62,626 nt of DNA. It comes from an uncultured Lachnospiraceae bacterium. GTDB lineage: Bacteria > Bacillota > Clostridia > Lachnospirales > Lachnospiraceae. The DNA lies in assembly GCA_947089905.1 (NCBI GenBank), contig CAMUMG010000013.1, positions 1 to 62,626 on the forward strand, given 5' to 3'. The position numbers and the translations under genes are program-made. Below the pieces are notes generated by a model. That model saw only the letters and a program-made list of their open reading frames with translations. It was not told where the DNA came from and ran no database searches. Positions 36,889 to 48,060 of this stretch are shown piece after piece. The stretch's first letter is position 1. Every line of letters starts with the position of its first letter.

Positions 36889-37878
36889 TTATTCACCTGT
36901 AATACCAGTACGATCAACACTTTCTACAAATTGACGCTGGAATATCAGATACATAATTAATAGCGGCAAAATACTCAACATAGTGCCTGCCATCTTTATG
37001 GATTCATTAATATCTACCATAGAACTTCCCGCGGCGGCTCTTGAAGTGTTATAACTCGTTTCAAACGTTTTTAAAGATACAATTAAACTCGTCCAACTAC
37101 TGGATTTTGCAAAAGCTCCTACTACATAAAGCTGTGTTAGGTAGGATTCATTCCAATACCATACAATCGAGAATAAAAATACAACTAAAATTGCTGGTCC
37201 TGCTGATGGAATGGCAATACGGAAAAACGATTTAAAATGTCCTGCTCCGTCGATCTTTGCTGCCTCGATAAGTGCTTGTGGCACTTGACGGAAGAACTGG
37301 TAATAAATTAAAATAAAGATCTGTGCTTTTAAGCCCTGACCTAATAGGGCAGGAATAATAAATGCCTTTAAAGAATTAAGCAAACCTATATCATTATAAA
37401 ATACATACGTTGGCATCATGGTTGCCTGTGGCGGAATGATAAAGGAAAAAATCAATAACCCTAACATCAGTTTTTTCCCTTTAAATTCATATCTAGCAAA
37501 ACCATATCCTACAAATGCACATACAATTATATTAACTAAGGTCGGAACTCCGGCAATAATAATAGAGTCTTTTAATGCTTTCGCATAATTCATCGACTTT
37601 AATGCCTGTCTATAATTGTCTAAATAAAATTTGCTTGGAAGCCAGTTAATTGAAGTATCCAGCAGATCATTTAATGGCATAAAACTTTTACTAATCATAT
37701 AAAGCAAAGGATATAGATATACAAATCCAATACTGATCAGTAAAATGTAAACAACAATCTGCTTTCCAGCTCCTTCCTTCTCCTTTGAGCCAAATATAAA
37801 TTTTTTCGTTTTATCTTTCCATGCACCCTTATAGGAAGGGAGTTTATTACGCTGCTTTTTTTGCGTTACGCTGTTCAT
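36889..37878 (-). CDS. Carbohydrate ABC transporter permease (MalG-like)
   Basis: A 329-residue inner-membrane permease with about six helices. The EAA loop EAAKIDGAGHFKSFFRIAIP contacts the ATPase and marks the CUT1 family. The N-terminus has a long basic cytoplasmic tail of about 40 residues. It overlaps the upstream MalF-like gene by 32 bases and leads to the binding-protein gene after 50 bases containing a small hairpin. Confidence 0.95.
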   Translation of the reverse strand: MNSVTQKKQRNKLPSYKGAWKDKTKKFIFGSKEKEGAGKQIVVYILLISIGFVYLYPLLYMISKSFMPLNDLLDTSINWLPSKFYLDNYRQALKSMNYAKALKDSIIIAGVPTLVNIIVCAFVGYGFARYEFKGKKLMLGLLIFSFIIPPQATMMPTYVFYNDIGLLNSLKAFIIPALLGQGLKAQIFILIYYQFFRQVPQALIEAAKIDGAGHFKSFFRIAIPSAGPAILVVFLFSIVWYWNESYLTQLYVVGAFAKSSSWTSLIVSLKTFETSYNTSRAAAGSSMVDINESIKMAGTMLSILPLLIMYLIFQRQFVESVDRTGITGE

Positions 37879-38842
37879 TTTTTAACCCCCTTTTCCTTAT
37901 CTTTCTTGCAAGTCTTTCCTGTTTCTTTACTTCTCTGCGGTATTTCTTTGCACGACGTTCATAGATATCTTTTCTTCCCATAATGATCAGAGCAAAGACA
38001 GCTACAATAACCGTAACAATAATAGAATAACACCATGCCATAGCAGAAGCGTACCCATATCCTCCTGTTGCAGAAAGCATTGTAGTATAAATTAATGTAA
38101 TTAAACTATTTTGATCATTATTGGATAGAGAAATAACAGTATAAACTGCGTTCAAAAGTAACATTGGCTTAATGGTTGGAAGGGTGATTTTCCAAAAACA
38201 CTCCCATGCAGAACCACCGTCAATCTTAGCCGCCTCATACAGTGAAGTATCAATTTTTTGAAGTGCAGCTAAAAAGATCAAAATCTGTACACCAGAATAC
38301 CAAAGTAGGGTAATCATATTACTAAAAATACTAGAAATTCCCTCTGCCAAAAATCCCGGCAGATACTGATTTAACATCTGTTGAATCATGGTTAAATTCA
38401 GCATTGGAATGGTCGCTGCATCCTGATCTACTAACTGAGTCATAACTGGACCACTTGCAATAATTACTGGAAGGAAGAAAATCATCCGGAAAAATCCGCG
38501 ACCACGGATTTTTCCATTTAATAGCATAGCAATAATTAACGCAAAGGCTACAATAACTGGTACTGCAATAATTGTTTCTGTAATATAACTCTTTAAATCT
38601 AAAATAAATGTCGGATCTTTTAAGAAAATTCTTGTATAATTGTCTATCCCAATAAACTGCATGACTCTTCCGCTTGGAAGCATTATAATGTTATTGAGAG
38701 AGAAATTAAAGGATTGTATTAATGGATAGAGTACAAGTCCCAATATTCCAATCAGCCAAGGCAGGACAAAGACATAACCCATTAAATTTTCACGTCGTTT
38801 TAACTTTCCAGGTTTATACTTTTTTACTTTTACTTTCTTCAT
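37847..38842 (-). CDS. Carbohydrate ABC transporter permease (MalF-like)
   Basis: A 331-residue permease with about six helices and EAA loop EAAKIDGGSAWECFWKITLP. The C-terminal ~35 residues are unusually lysine/arginine-rich (RRAKKYRREVKKQERLARK), likely cytoplasmic. It overlaps the DUF5696 gene by 4 bases on its 5' side and the MalG-like gene by 32 bases on its 3' side, so all three are coupled. Confidence 0.95.
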   Translation of the reverse strand: MKKVKVKKYKPGKLKRRENLMGYVFVLPWLIGILGLVLYPLIQSFNFSLNNIIMLPSGRVMQFIGIDNYTRIFLKDPTFILDLKSYITETIIAVPVIVAFALIIAMLLNGKIRGRGFFRMIFFLPVIIASGPVMTQLVDQDAATIPMLNLTMIQQMLNQYLPGFLAEGISSIFSNMITLLWYSGVQILIFLAALQKIDTSLYEAAKIDGGSAWECFWKITLPTIKPMLLLNAVYTVISLSNNDQNSLITLIYTTMLSATGGYGYASAMAWCYSIIVTVIVAVFALIIMGRKDIYERRAKKYRREVKKQERLARKIRKRGLKNEQRNAKKAA

Positions 38843-41127
38843 TCTGCCTCACCTACCTTATATGACATTGCTGGTACAGTTATTCCATTCATCGCAATAT
38901 CTTTTTTGGAATAGTTAATATAAAATCTCACTCCATTGTTATAAGTAACTACAGTCAGTCCATTATCTAACTTTTCATGCTCAATCATATAACTGTCTTT
39001 GATTAAATCGTCCGCTTTTTTCAGTTCATTGTAATATTTAACAATCGTATCGCGGTAAACACGATATTCAGAAGAATAAATATTACAGGAGTTTGTATAA
39101 ATTAATTTTGCTGGATCTTCATATGTCAAATAAAAGGAAGGAAAAATTCCAGTTTCAATCAGTTTCAAGAAATATTGATCCTTATTTGCTTCAAAGTTTA
39201 CATAATCTCCATACATTGGAATGATACCCTTTAATACCATAGACAAAAATGGAACGCTCTGATCAGTGAAAATATAATCGGAATCTCCCATTGGCATATC
39301 AATGAGGGCATCTGTATATTTCCAGTAACAGGACAAAGGTTCTTCTAATAATAAATCTGTCTGCTCACTGATCGAACTAATCAGTTTTTCATAACTATCT
39401 TTTGTACTCTGTCTGGTTCTCATAGTATCATTTATTGTATAAGTATAAAGATTATTTGAGACTCCAGAAAATGCAATTTGATCGATATCATTCTTTAAAA
39501 AACTTTTTACTAATTTATTGACCACGGAAGTCGTTTTTGATGGCGTCCAGTACACAAATTCTTCAAAAACATCTCTATGGGTATTTTCTGAATAAAGTCT
39601 TTTATCCATTTTCTTTACTGTATTAAATGTAGTATTAGAGGTGTCAGGATTTGCTCTCATAACATCTTGATACAAATAGAGCCGGATTCCTTTTTCCTTT
39701 GAACTCTTAATTAAATTCTTTAGTTTTCGGTTTCCGCCTATCGATCCTTCTGCATCAAATGATGTTACAGGAAGATCCCAAATACCGCCGTCTTGCCATC
39801 CTTTATACAGAGAAATAATATCAACTACACCCTGTTTTTGCAGACCTTCATAAATCTCTTCAATATTTTCTGTGGTTGTCATAGTAACACTCTTTTTAAA
39901 CAACAACCAATTTTCTACATCTGCCCCTAAAAAGTCTAGTCTGATATTAAAACTATTATCACTTTTTTGTAGCTCGTTTTGTTCTAATAAATAATCACGA
40001 TAGCGATTTGCTAGTCCTGTATAGGTTGCATCTTTTCCATGTACCATAAAATAACGAATCTGGATATCATATGGAATTCTATCTGTGACTTTTGTTACAG
40101 AACCACCGGAATTGGAAGTTGGCTGTACATAAGTTGCTGACTTACGAAAAGATGCAGTAGTCCAATTATAATTTGTATATGCACCATTTGGAGTTGCCCA
40201 AATCGTTGCTTCCTCTTCTCCCTTTTCAATTACAGCAAGATATCCTAATTCTGAATCAGTATGTACCATTCCAAAAATCGGAGCGAGAACTTTCTCTGCA
40301 TCATTATGTGTTTCATATTTATCCCAGAATAAAGAGAGAATATAAGACTCATCAATTCCAATATCTGATCCAAACACTTTTTGAGAATATCCTGCTGAAA
40401 ATCTTCCCTCTTTATCATCTAAATAAATCAATGCACCATTTCCATCTGGAATTAACATATACCCTTCTCGTTCTCCTAAATAGGTATGTCCGAGTAATGG
40501 AAAAATATAGATATTACCAATTTTTTGTTTCTCTGAATTTTCATAAATAGAATACTCTGGAATGGAAGCTGTAAAACTGCCGTCATCATAGAGAAGCACT
40601 TCCATATCAAAACCAAACTGATAATTTGGGTAATCTATCTGTGCTTGGAAACCGCCCTTTACTAAATTGACTGTTATCTTAGCACCTGAGTTTACTAAAT
40701 CTAGCTTTTTTTGGAGTTTATTTGTATCCTCTTGTAACTCTACAACAACTCCTGACTGCAAAAAACCACTCCATGTTGCATTTGTTCCTTCTAACCCTTT
40801 ATCATTGTGAACCGTTGATTCCATAATCGCACCACTGTTTTTATCTCTCATAATGATAGAAAGTGTTGGCTCATATAAGTAAAGCTGATAATTTTCATTT
40901 TCCGCAACCAGTTTGTGATCATTAATGGTCTGCGTCGTATCTGGCACAATGGCCGCACTTAATGCAGCGGAGGAACCTGTGCCCTTTGGAGCATTGACAA
41001 TCGGAGAATTCTTTGCTTCCGCCTCTACTCCACTGCGGAAAACCACTGTGATAATTCCTGCTACTAACAACAGACAAATTGGAACAATGGCAATCCAAAG
41101 CTTTTTCCCTTTCTTTTTAATTTCCAA
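38839..41127 (-). CDS. Membrane-anchored DUF5696 family protein
   Basis: A 762-residue protein with one N-terminal membrane helix (~9-30) and a large extracytoplasmic domain. The family is frequently found in sugar ABC operons of Clostridia and Paenibacillus-like bacteria. A TIM-barrel-like region (LDFLGADVENWLLFKKS to the C-terminus) suggests a glycosidase-related fold, but I cannot identify catalytic residues. It overlaps the upstream NHL-YIP1 gene by 11 bases and the permease by 4, so it was retained as part of the transporter. Confidence 0.8.
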   Translation of the reverse strand: MEIKKKGKKLWIAIVPICLLLVAGIITVVFRSGVEAEAKNSPIVNAPKGTGSSAALSAAIVPDTTQTINDHKLVAENENYQLYLYEPTLSIIMRDKNSGAIMESTVHNDKGLEGTNATWSGFLQSGVVVELQEDTNKLQKKLDLVNSGAKITVNLVKGGFQAQIDYPNYQFGFDMEVLLYDDGSFTASIPEYSIYENSEKQKIGNIYIFPLLGHTYLGEREGYMLIPDGNGALIYLDDKEGRFSAGYSQKVFGSDIGIDESYILSLFWDKYETHNDAEKVLAPIFGMVHTDSELGYLAVIEKGEEEATIWATPNGAYTNYNWTTASFRKSATYVQPTSNSGGSVTKVTDRIPYDIQIRYFMVHGKDATYTGLANRYRDYLLEQNELQKSDNSFNIRLDFLGADVENWLLFKKSVTMTTTENIEEIYEGLQKQGVVDIISLYKGWQDGGIWDLPVTSFDAEGSIGGNRKLKNLIKSSKEKGIRLYLYQDVMRANPDTSNTTFNTVKKMDKRLYSENTHRDVFEEFVYWTPSKTTSVVNKLVKSFLKNDIDQIAFSGVSNNLYTYTINDTMRTRQSTKDSYEKLISSISEQTDLLLEEPLSCYWKYTDALIDMPMGDSDYIFTDQSVPFLSMVLKGIIPMYGDYVNFEANKDQYFLKLIETGIFPSFYLTYEDPAKLIYTNSCNIYSSEYRVYRDTIVKYYNELKKADDLIKDSYMIEHEKLDNGLTVVTYNNGVRFYINYSKKDIAMNGITVPAMSYKVGEAE

Positions 41128-43153
41128 TTCGATACACCGCCTCTCGTATAACCGTTACAACAAATTCAATTGCCTGTGACATTAAAACATAGATAATAAA
41201 TACCAATAATGCTGCAATCAATATAGTAAATGCTGTCAAAAGAATTACTTTTACGGTTTCTTTTACAGAATAGTTATTTACTTCTTTAATGGAGAGGAAT
41301 AATAAAATTACTATCCACACTTCAATAAATAAATCAGCAAACTGAAGAACAAATACTTCATTTTGTGTCAACACATTACTGATAATAATAACAAACGGCT
41401 TAATAATAATGTACGGTGTCAGGCAGTACGCATATGCACAATAGAGTTGTTTAAAAGAACCTTCTCCATCATTAATTGTGACTACCAAATAGTTACAAGC
41501 TGTCAAAGCAAGAAAAACAATTAATACTACGCCAATATCCGATAGTAAATCATATCTGCCTTCTCTGACTGTCTTCATCAAGAATCCACAATAATACTTA
41601 TTTAGGATAGACAAAATAATAAAAGCAAGCAGTAAAAGATTTGCACATAAAAATGACGCTTTTTGTTCCCTACGTACTCCATAACAGCCATCAACTGGAT
41701 GTTTCATAAAATAAGAACTATATTTTAACTGTTTTACTAAAATCCGTTCTTTCACTTTAGAAAATACACGAAAAACTGGATCAAAAATTCCTTTTTTCTT
41801 CTGAAGATTTTTCAGTACCTTAATTAAAACCACTAAAAGTATAACTATGATAAAAGCCGGTACTATATTATTTCTTAACCACACATTTCTTACTTCCCAA
41901 AATGCGTCAGAATATCCATTAAAATCTTTTGAAAGTCTGGAATACTTTAAAGCAGAAGGATAATTTTCTTCCTGTAAATATGCCCGCCCCATTGCCTTAT
42001 TTGCATAATCAAAAAGGCTGTTCATCTGAAGTACTTGTTCAAGAGGTGCTTTACTTTCTGTATAACGTCCTTTAGAATACAAATATAATGCTTCATGTAA
42101 TAGGTCTGTAAATTCTGTCGGCTCGAAAACATGAATCTGCTTTTTATCAGAATCCAATAAATAAATCCGATCTTGGGCATCTACTTCAATCGCTTCTACT
42201 TTGTTACAAAGACCAATTCTTTGCCTTCCGTCATCTCTTCCACCGAATACAAATAGAAGTTCGCCTTCCTCATTATATTCATAAACGTATCCGTCACTAG
42301 ATGCTACAAAAATGTTTTCATAATTTCCAGTCGTAACAGCCGCACACAATTCATCATAGGCATCTGGAATAATTAAATTATTTCCTGCAATATTTAATTT
42401 CTTTAAACTGCTCTCACCATCTCCTTGAGTTACCGTATAAATTAACCCTTCTTTATCAATGGCAAGATTTGTTGGAGTTGAAGGAATTGTAGCAAGCAAC
42501 TGAGCTCTTTGGGCATCGCTTAAAATCATTCTCTGAAGAACTTGGAATGGATTTAGTCTTGTAAAGTTCGTACCAAAATATCCAAGAAAAGAACCACCCT
42601 CTACTGGACTGATTTGAACAATACCATTCATATTTCCTTCACAAATAATATACATTGTTCCGCTCTCATTTGCAACTACTTTTAGAGGTTTGAAATCCAT
42701 ATTATCTCCATAGATTGGAGAAGTTGGCTTTCCATATTCTTGCTTTAAATTTCCTAAGCTGTCAAATACAAATACTCTTTTTGCTGCACGGTCAGCAACA
42801 TAAATCGTATTATCTGCTGATACATACACACCTGTAGGCTCGGATAAAATTCCTTCTCCGATTCTTCCGACTTCTTGTCCTTCTAAGTCACAGATTAAAA
42901 TAAGTTTTGCACCTGCATCAGCAATGTATAAAATACCCTCTTTTGACAGAGACATATCCACTGGTCTTACAAAAGAAGTTTCTCCTACTTTTGTAATTGC
43001 GGTAAGCGGCGAATACGCTGTCTGTGTTTCTGTCACATATCCGTACCCATCGACGGTATATGTTTTATATGGTGTTCCCGCTCCTGCTATCATTGGCAGA
43101 CTCATCGCACAAATGAGTAATGCAAGTAGCAGGATTCTGCTTCTTTTTTTCAT
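41117..43153 (-). CDS. NHL-propeller protein with C-terminal YIP1-like membrane domain
   Basis: A 678-residue protein. Signal peptide at 1-25, an extracellular NHL-type propeller at about 50-355 with repeating segments such as YIADAGAKLILICD, YVADRAAKRVFVFD and YLLDSDKKQIHVFE, a TPR-like helix pair at 360-410, a membrane helix near 430, and a C-terminal domain of about five helices (470-678) that resembles YIP1. Together with DUF5696 it is a frequent companion of some sugar transporters; the role is unknown. It begins 15 bases after the upstream permease. Confidence 0.8.
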   Translation of the reverse strand: MKKRSRILLLALLICAMSLPMIAGAGTPYKTYTVDGYGYVTETQTAYSPLTAITKVGETSFVRPVDMSLSKEGILYIADAGAKLILICDLEGQEVGRIGEGILSEPTGVYVSADNTIYVADRAAKRVFVFDSLGNLKQEYGKPTSPIYGDNMDFKPLKVVANESGTMYIICEGNMNGIVQISPVEGGSFLGYFGTNFTRLNPFQVLQRMILSDAQRAQLLATIPSTPTNLAIDKEGLIYTVTQGDGESSLKKLNIAGNNLIIPDAYDELCAAVTTGNYENIFVASSDGYVYEYNEEGELLFVFGGRDDGRQRIGLCNKVEAIEVDAQDRIYLLDSDKKQIHVFEPTEFTDLLHEALYLYSKGRYTESKAPLEQVLQMNSLFDYANKAMGRAYLQEENYPSALKYSRLSKDFNGYSDAFWEVRNVWLRNNIVPAFIIVILLVVLIKVLKNLQKKKGIFDPVFRVFSKVKERILVKQLKYSSYFMKHPVDGCYGVRREQKASFLCANLLLLAFIILSILNKYYCGFLMKTVREGRYDLLSDIGVVLIVFLALTACNYLVVTINDGEGSFKQLYCAYAYCLTPYIIIKPFVIIISNVLTQNEVFVLQFADLFIEVWIVILLFLSIKEVNNYSVKETVKVILLTAFTILIAALLVFIIYVLMSQAIEFVVTVIREAVYRIGN

Positions 43154-43168
43154 ATCCGCCTCTCCCCC

Positions 43169-44041
43169 TTACTTGATACCGGAATGTGCCATTGTGTTCA
43201 TGAAGCTCTTACGAAGTATAATGAACATCAACATATTTGGTAAAAACTGTATTAATACTGCAGCCGCTTGAATTCCCTGTCCTGCTACAGAGTTATTTGC
43301 GTTGGAAAGAGTATTCAAATAAAACGCCATTGTCTTCATACTTTCATCATCTACATATAAGTTTGAACTTTCTACATTGGTCCAAACAGCTTGGAAAGCA
43401 AGAATTGCTGTTGTTGCAATCGCAGGCTTAACCAATGGCATAATAATCTTCCAATAAATTCTTACATCTGTTGCACCATCGATATAAGCTGCTTCAATCA
43501 GTGCATTTGGAATCTGATCGATAAACTGCTTTACTAAGAACAGACCAACTGGCATTGCAAGCAGTGGAAGGATATGTGCAAAATAAGTACCCTTCACTCC
43601 AACAATATCAATTACTAAGTATCTTGGAATCATAACTGCAACGGATACAAACATAAGTGCCATATTGTTGATTTCTAAGATTGTATTTTTGGCCTTAAAT
43701 TTTAATTTAGAAAGTGCATATCCTGCCATCGTAGAAAAGAAGATGGAAGCGATTACTACTGCTCCAGTTACAATAATACTGTTAAATACATACCGGCTCA
43801 TTGGAATTCCAGAAGATTGAGATGCACGAAGCAATTTTGAAAAATTCTCAAACGTTGGCTTCGAAACAAAAATCTTCGGAGGAAATGCAAAAAGCTCGTC
43901 CATTGGTTTAAATGCGTGACAAACAATAAATACAATCGGAATTCCCATAAACAATGCAAGTGGAAGCAGCCCAAGAATAATCTTGATCTGTCCTTTTTCA
44001 AATCTTTTTGGGTTAATATTACTTCCTCGGTATCCTGCCAT
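43169..44041 (-). CDS. Carbohydrate ABC transporter permease (MalG-like), second pair
   Basis: A 290-residue permease of the CUT1 family with EAA loop EAAYIDGATDVRIYWKIIMP. GGAGG precedes the start, and the gene begins 16 bases after the partner permease. It forms the second transmembrane pair with the 308-aa permease, probably served by the 999-aa binding protein. Confidence 0.95.
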   Translation of the reverse strand: MAGYRGSNINPKRFEKGQIKIILGLLPLALFMGIPIVFIVCHAFKPMDELFAFPPKIFVSKPTFENFSKLLRASQSSGIPMSRYVFNSIIVTGAVVIASIFFSTMAGYALSKLKFKAKNTILEINNMALMFVSVAVMIPRYLVIDIVGVKGTYFAHILPLLAMPVGLFLVKQFIDQIPNALIEAAYIDGATDVRIYWKIIMPLVKPAIATTAILAFQAVWTNVESSNLYVDDESMKTMAFYLNTLSNANNSVAGQGIQAAAVLIQFLPNMLMFIILRKSFMNTMAHSGIK

Positions 44042-44057
44042 GGAATTTTCCTCCTTT

Positions 44058-44984
44058 CTAATCCTCTCTGAATAGTTTTCCGAATACCTTTGAGAATACG
44101 TATACCATAAGCAGTAACACTACCGAAACGGCTGCAGCATAACCCATCTCATAACGGATAAAACCATAATCTTCAATATGGTTGACAATCAACTGTCCAG
44201 CATAGTTTGGGGTTGGATTTGCACCGGAAAGCTGTACTCCGATGACACCATTTTGAAATGCACCTGTAATTGCCATAATTGCACCGAATAACATCTGTGG
44301 CTTCATAGTAGGAACTGTAATATAAATCATTTCTTGGAAACGATTCTTTACACCGTCTATTGCTGCGGCTTCATATAATTCCTCATCTGCATTTAAAATA
44401 CCTGCAAGCATTGCTAAAAAGCCAACACCCATACTCGACCAGAGTGCTACAATAATCATAATTGGAAGCAGATAATCCGCACTTGTCAGCCAAACAATCG
44501 GTTCATCTATCACTCCCAAATTCATCAGCCAGTTGTTAATATAACCCATTTGATCTCCGGAAAAGATAATTTTCCAAAGAACGGTCATAGCAACTGTTCC
44601 TGTCATACTTGGTGAATAAAATATAATTGCCAAAATAGTTCTTGGAACACTTGTTAGCTGTGCAAGTGCCCAAGCTACAAGGAATGAAAGAATATATCCG
44701 CCCGGTCCAACAATCAGTGCATAAACAACTGTATTTGGCAGGACATTCTTCATAAAAATTTCATCCTGTGTCAACAGGTTAATATAGTTTAAAAATCCCC
44801 GAAATGTCGGTGTCTGAATAGTATCAAAACTTGTAAACGACAGACCAACTGCAATTATCATTGGTATAATAATGAAAGTGGTAAAAAGCAGCAGGTATGG
44901 AGCTAGAAAGCCGTATGCTGCACGGTTTCCATTTTCACGCTTTGCAATCTTCGTTCTTTTGCGTAATTTGCCATTCTCAGCCAT
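44058..44984 (-). CDS. Carbohydrate ABC transporter permease (MalF-like), second pair
   Basis: A 308-residue permease with a basic N-terminus, about six helices and EAA loop [22 protein letters not shown]. It starts 1 base after the stop of the 999-aa binding-protein gene, a near overlap that indicates tight coupling. Confidence 0.95.
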   Translation of the reverse strand: MAENGKLRKRTKIAKRENGNRAAYGFLAPYLLLFTTFIIIPMIIAVGLSFTSFDTIQTPTFRGFLNYINLLTQDEIFMKNVLPNTVVYALIVGPGGYILSFLVAWALAQLTSVPRTILAIIFYSPSMTGTVAMTVLWKIIFSGDQMGYINNWLMNLGVIDEPIVWLTSADYLLPIMIIVALWSSMGVGFLAMLAGILNADEELYEAAAIDGVKNRFQEMIYITVPTMKPQMLFGAIMAITGAFQNGVIGVQLSGANPTPNYAGQLIVNHIEDYGFIRYEMGYAAAVSVVLLLMVYVFSKVFGKLFRED

Positions 44985-44985
44985 A

Positions 44986-47985
44986 TCACTGCTTACCTCC
45001 TATTTTTGATTGTCGGTTTTTCCCTAAAATTCTTCGTACTGTTTCTATTGTAGGAACCTCGTATTCTTTTATAACTTCTCCATTTTCCACATAACCGAAC
45101 TCCTCAAGTTTTCTTTGAGTTTCTCGATTAATCTGTTTTACTGCGTTATCCAGTGTAATACGAATACTATCTCCCTCTACAACAACAGAGTTATATGCGT
45201 TGCTCAATTCTCGCTCTAACATATAAGTTCCTGGAATTCTTGGAGCTTCCATTGCCCATGTAAGCTGCTCTAAGATAACCTTCTTATTTTCACTCTTCCA
45301 TGGAAGTTCTTTAAAAGCCTCTGCGTTTGCTGTGTTCCAATAATATTCATCACCATAAGTAATCTGTAAAGTTTGTCCGAATTTTGCCTGAACTTCTGCT
45401 GAAGACCACCAATTCATAAATTCCCATGCCTGTGCTTCTCTTTTTGGATTCGATTCAAACATTACTGTACTGTCTGCACCTGCTGCCGAATATCTCTTTA
45501 CTTCTCCATCTTCTCCTACAATTCCTGGAATCAAAGCAATTCCCCATGAACTTGCAATTTCTGGTGCAGCATTAGAGATCAGGTTATATGTACCAAAATC
45601 TGCAATTCCAATTGGATAGTCTCCATTTCTAAAATGCTGATAGAAGTTTGGTACATCTTTTGGAAGATTGTAAATAGTAAACAGATTTGTGAGTTCTGTA
45701 AAGCCTTCTACTGCTTCCTCACTGTTAATTGTTGTATTTCCTGCATAGGTTCCATATAAAGTTGCTCCATACTGGAACAATAATGGGGTTGTGCCATGGA
45801 AATTTTTTAAACCGACCATTCCAGCTGTTGGATAATAGAAGTTAAGTCCTCTCATCTGAAGATCTGTAAGCATTGCTTTGACTTCTTCCATTGTGTCTGG
45901 AACTGTAAGCCCTAATTTTTCTAATATATCGCTGCGGTAGAACAATACCCAGAAGTTCATAGTTTCTGGTAAAGAATAAATACTGTCACCAATTGTTGAT
46001 GGAATCAGTAATCCCTCGCTGTATCTTCCTGCTACTTCTTTAAAATTAGGAAATTCTGTTAAGTCTTTTAATGCTCCACGAATTGCAAGTTCAAATGGTA
46101 CAGAATAGTTAATTCCTGTTGCAATATCTGGAGAATCTCCGGAAGCATTGGCAAGAACCAATTTATTTTGATCCGGCATTAAGGATAAATCCACTTTTAT
46201 TCCCGTCTTAACAGTAAAATCTTCATCTATCATCTTTTGCATAATCTCGAGATGTTGTCTGGAACGATTTACCCATACCTGAAGATGTTCTGGATCTGTA
46301 TTAGAAGTAGAATATGCCTGTGATGTAAATGACTGGAAGAATCGAACAATAGAAAGCCAGATACCACGGAAAAATCCGACTGGTTTTGGAAGTTCTGATT
46401 TTGCTCCTTCCTGATAAAAATAAATGCTGTCTAAAGAAAAATTATTTTTATTGATAGAGTCAGTTAAATTTGCAAGATACTGATTAACGGAGTTTGTACT
46501 GGTCGCCAACTCTCCAATCCGGTATAAAAGTTCGTCTGGTTTTTTAGCTAGACTTCGAAGCTGACTGCTTGCAATTGTCAAGGAAGAAAATGCTGCAATT
46601 TTGTTTACTTTTGGGTTGTAGGTCTTTGCTTCCACCATAAGCTGATCTAACTCAGCTGCCCAGCCCTTTAACTTATCTCCAAGTCCCGGAATATAAGCTT
46701 CCAGATCGAAATCACGATATTTATCTTTATTTGTTCCTACTACCTTTGTTATCTCAAGAGATAAGTCGTTGACCTGACTCATGATTTGATCTATCTTTTC
46801 TAAAGAGGAACGAATAGGATCCATACTGATAGTAAGTGAAATTGTATGAGTTCCTGCACTGAGATTCACACTTAATTTATTACCGTCAGGATCTACTAAA
46901 GTATAAACTTTATAATCTTTATCATAGGCAAACGCATAATTTTCAAATGCAGTATTTGGAATCACATCGTCTATTGCAATATTCATAAAAACTGGGAAAT
47001 CTGCTTTGTCTGTCTGACGATAGTTAAATGCTATGTAATAATTTCCGGCTTGTTCTACTGGAAATTCATAAGTAACTTTTTGTCCGCTGTCTTTAAAAGA
47101 TGCACTGTCTATCGTATTTAAGGCTTTATTTTTTACTTCATATGGAAAAAGATCTGGATCGTATTCACAAGTAGCACGAATGGAAGAATCATTTCGATAT
47201 GTAAACTCTTCTGCCTGAATTTCAACAAATCCTTTTCCTTCTGCCTTTTCACTTCCGCTATATTGTGCAATAACAGGTTTTGAAGTTAAAGTAATATTGC
47301 CAAGAAGTAATGTTCCTTCTACGATATTTAAGGTTAAGGTGTTTTCTCCTGCTTTTAATTGAATTCCAAGTGGTTCAGAATAGCGGTAACTTGCATCCAT
47401 AATATATTTGTTTTGCCATTCATAAACCTTATCTGGAATACTGATAATTTCATTGCCATACCGATCATAACTTTTTTCCTCTTTGGATGCCCAAAGACTT
47501 TCAAAAAGTTGGCGTCTTAGTTCATAGAATGGATATTCTCCATTGACTTTCAAGGATGCTTCCACTGGAAGAATAGATTCATCGCAGGAAAGATAGTCAA
47601 AACTAAGATAATAAATCCCATCTTGCGGTACTGAAAGTGAAAGTGATATCTCTTTTCCCATTTCTACTTTTAGTACCTTGCTGTTTTTACTATAGTTCTG
47701 AGTTTCTCCAATCAGCTGTCCGCCGCTTCCAGTAAAAGCACTGTCAATCGGATATTCTATATTCTGACCGGTATACTCTGGAAAAGTATACTTTGAACTG
47801 ACTATAGTATAATTATTGTCAATTCGTTCATTGGAATAGGTCTCCGAACTGGTCGCAGCTGTGTTTGTGCCTCCTGACACTGCTTGCTCTTGTGCCTGTA
47901 CGTACATATCAGGCGAAAAGCTACCAAAAAACAATACAGATGTCAGTACAATTGCTGTTGCTCGCATCAGCTTTTTGTGTATCAT
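44986..47985 (-). CDS. Large multidomain solute-binding protein (999 aa)
   Basis: First gene of the operon. Signal peptide at about 1-33 (cleavage near VQA) without a lipobox cysteine. Two related beta-rich modules follow at about 60-235 and 245-415 (compare [11 protein letters not shown] and [11 protein letters not shown]), likely carbohydrate-binding. A helical segment spans 420-560, and a family 1 solute-binding domain runs from about 575 to 985 ([31 protein letters not shown]). Normal binding proteins are about 430 residues, so the added modules make this unusual. A free secreted form or anchoring through complex partners must be considered. Confidence 0.9.
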   Translation of the reverse strand: MIHKKLMRATAIVLTSVLFFGSFSPDMYVQAQEQAVSGGTNTAATSSETYSNERIDNNYTIVSSKYTFPEYTGQNIEYPIDSAFTGSGGQLIGETQNYSKNSKVLKVEMGKEISLSLSVPQDGIYYLSFDYLSCDESILPVEASLKVNGEYPFYELRRQLFESLWASKEEKSYDRYGNEIISIPDKVYEWQNKYIMDASYRYSEPLGIQLKAGENTLTLNIVEGTLLLGNITLTSKPVIAQYSGSEKAEGKGFVEIQAEEFTYRNDSSIRATCEYDPDLFPYEVKNKALNTIDSASFKDSGQKVTYEFPVEQAGNYYIAFNYRQTDKADFPVFMNIAIDDVIPNTAFENYAFAYDKDYKVYTLVDPDGNKLSVNLSAGTHTISLTISMDPIRSSLEKIDQIMSQVNDLSLEITKVVGTNKDKYRDFDLEAYIPGLGDKLKGWAAELDQLMVEAKTYNPKVNKIAAFSSLTIASSQLRSLAKKPDELLYRIGELATSTNSVNQYLANLTDSINKNNFSLDSIYFYQEGAKSELPKPVGFFRGIWLSIVRFFQSFTSQAYSTSNTDPEHLQVWVNRSRQHLEIMQKMIDEDFTVKTGIKVDLSLMPDQNKLVLANASGDSPDIATGINYSVPFELAIRGALKDLTEFPNFKEVAGRYSEGLLIPSTIGDSIYSLPETMNFWVLFYRSDILEKLGLTVPDTMEEVKAMLTDLQMRGLNFYYPTAGMVGLKNFHGTTPLLFQYGATLYGTYAGNTTINSEEAVEGFTELTNLFTIYNLPKDVPNFYQHFRNGDYPIGIADFGTYNLISNAAPEIASSWGIALIPGIVGEDGEVKRYSAAGADSTVMFESNPKREAQAWEFMNWWSSAEVQAKFGQTLQITYGDEYYWNTANAEAFKELPWKSENKKVILEQLTWAMEAPRIPGTYMLERELSNAYNSVVVEGDSIRITLDNAVKQINRETQRKLEEFGYVENGEVIKEYEVPTIETVRRILGKNRQSKIGGKQ

Positions 47986-48060
47986 CGCACCTTCCCCCTT
48001 ACTTTATTTTTTTTTGCAAGAAAACTAAAGTATTTTAAGTTTTCCTTAACCTTTATTTAT

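Noticed and set aside
40173..40550. 125-codon open frame on the plus strand
   Set aside because: It lies fully antisense inside the DUF5696 gene, has no ribosome binding site and an artificial His/Leu/Tyr-rich composition.
42924..43271. 115-codon plus-strand frame
   Set aside because: Antisense to the NHL-YIP1 and permease genes, with no start signal.
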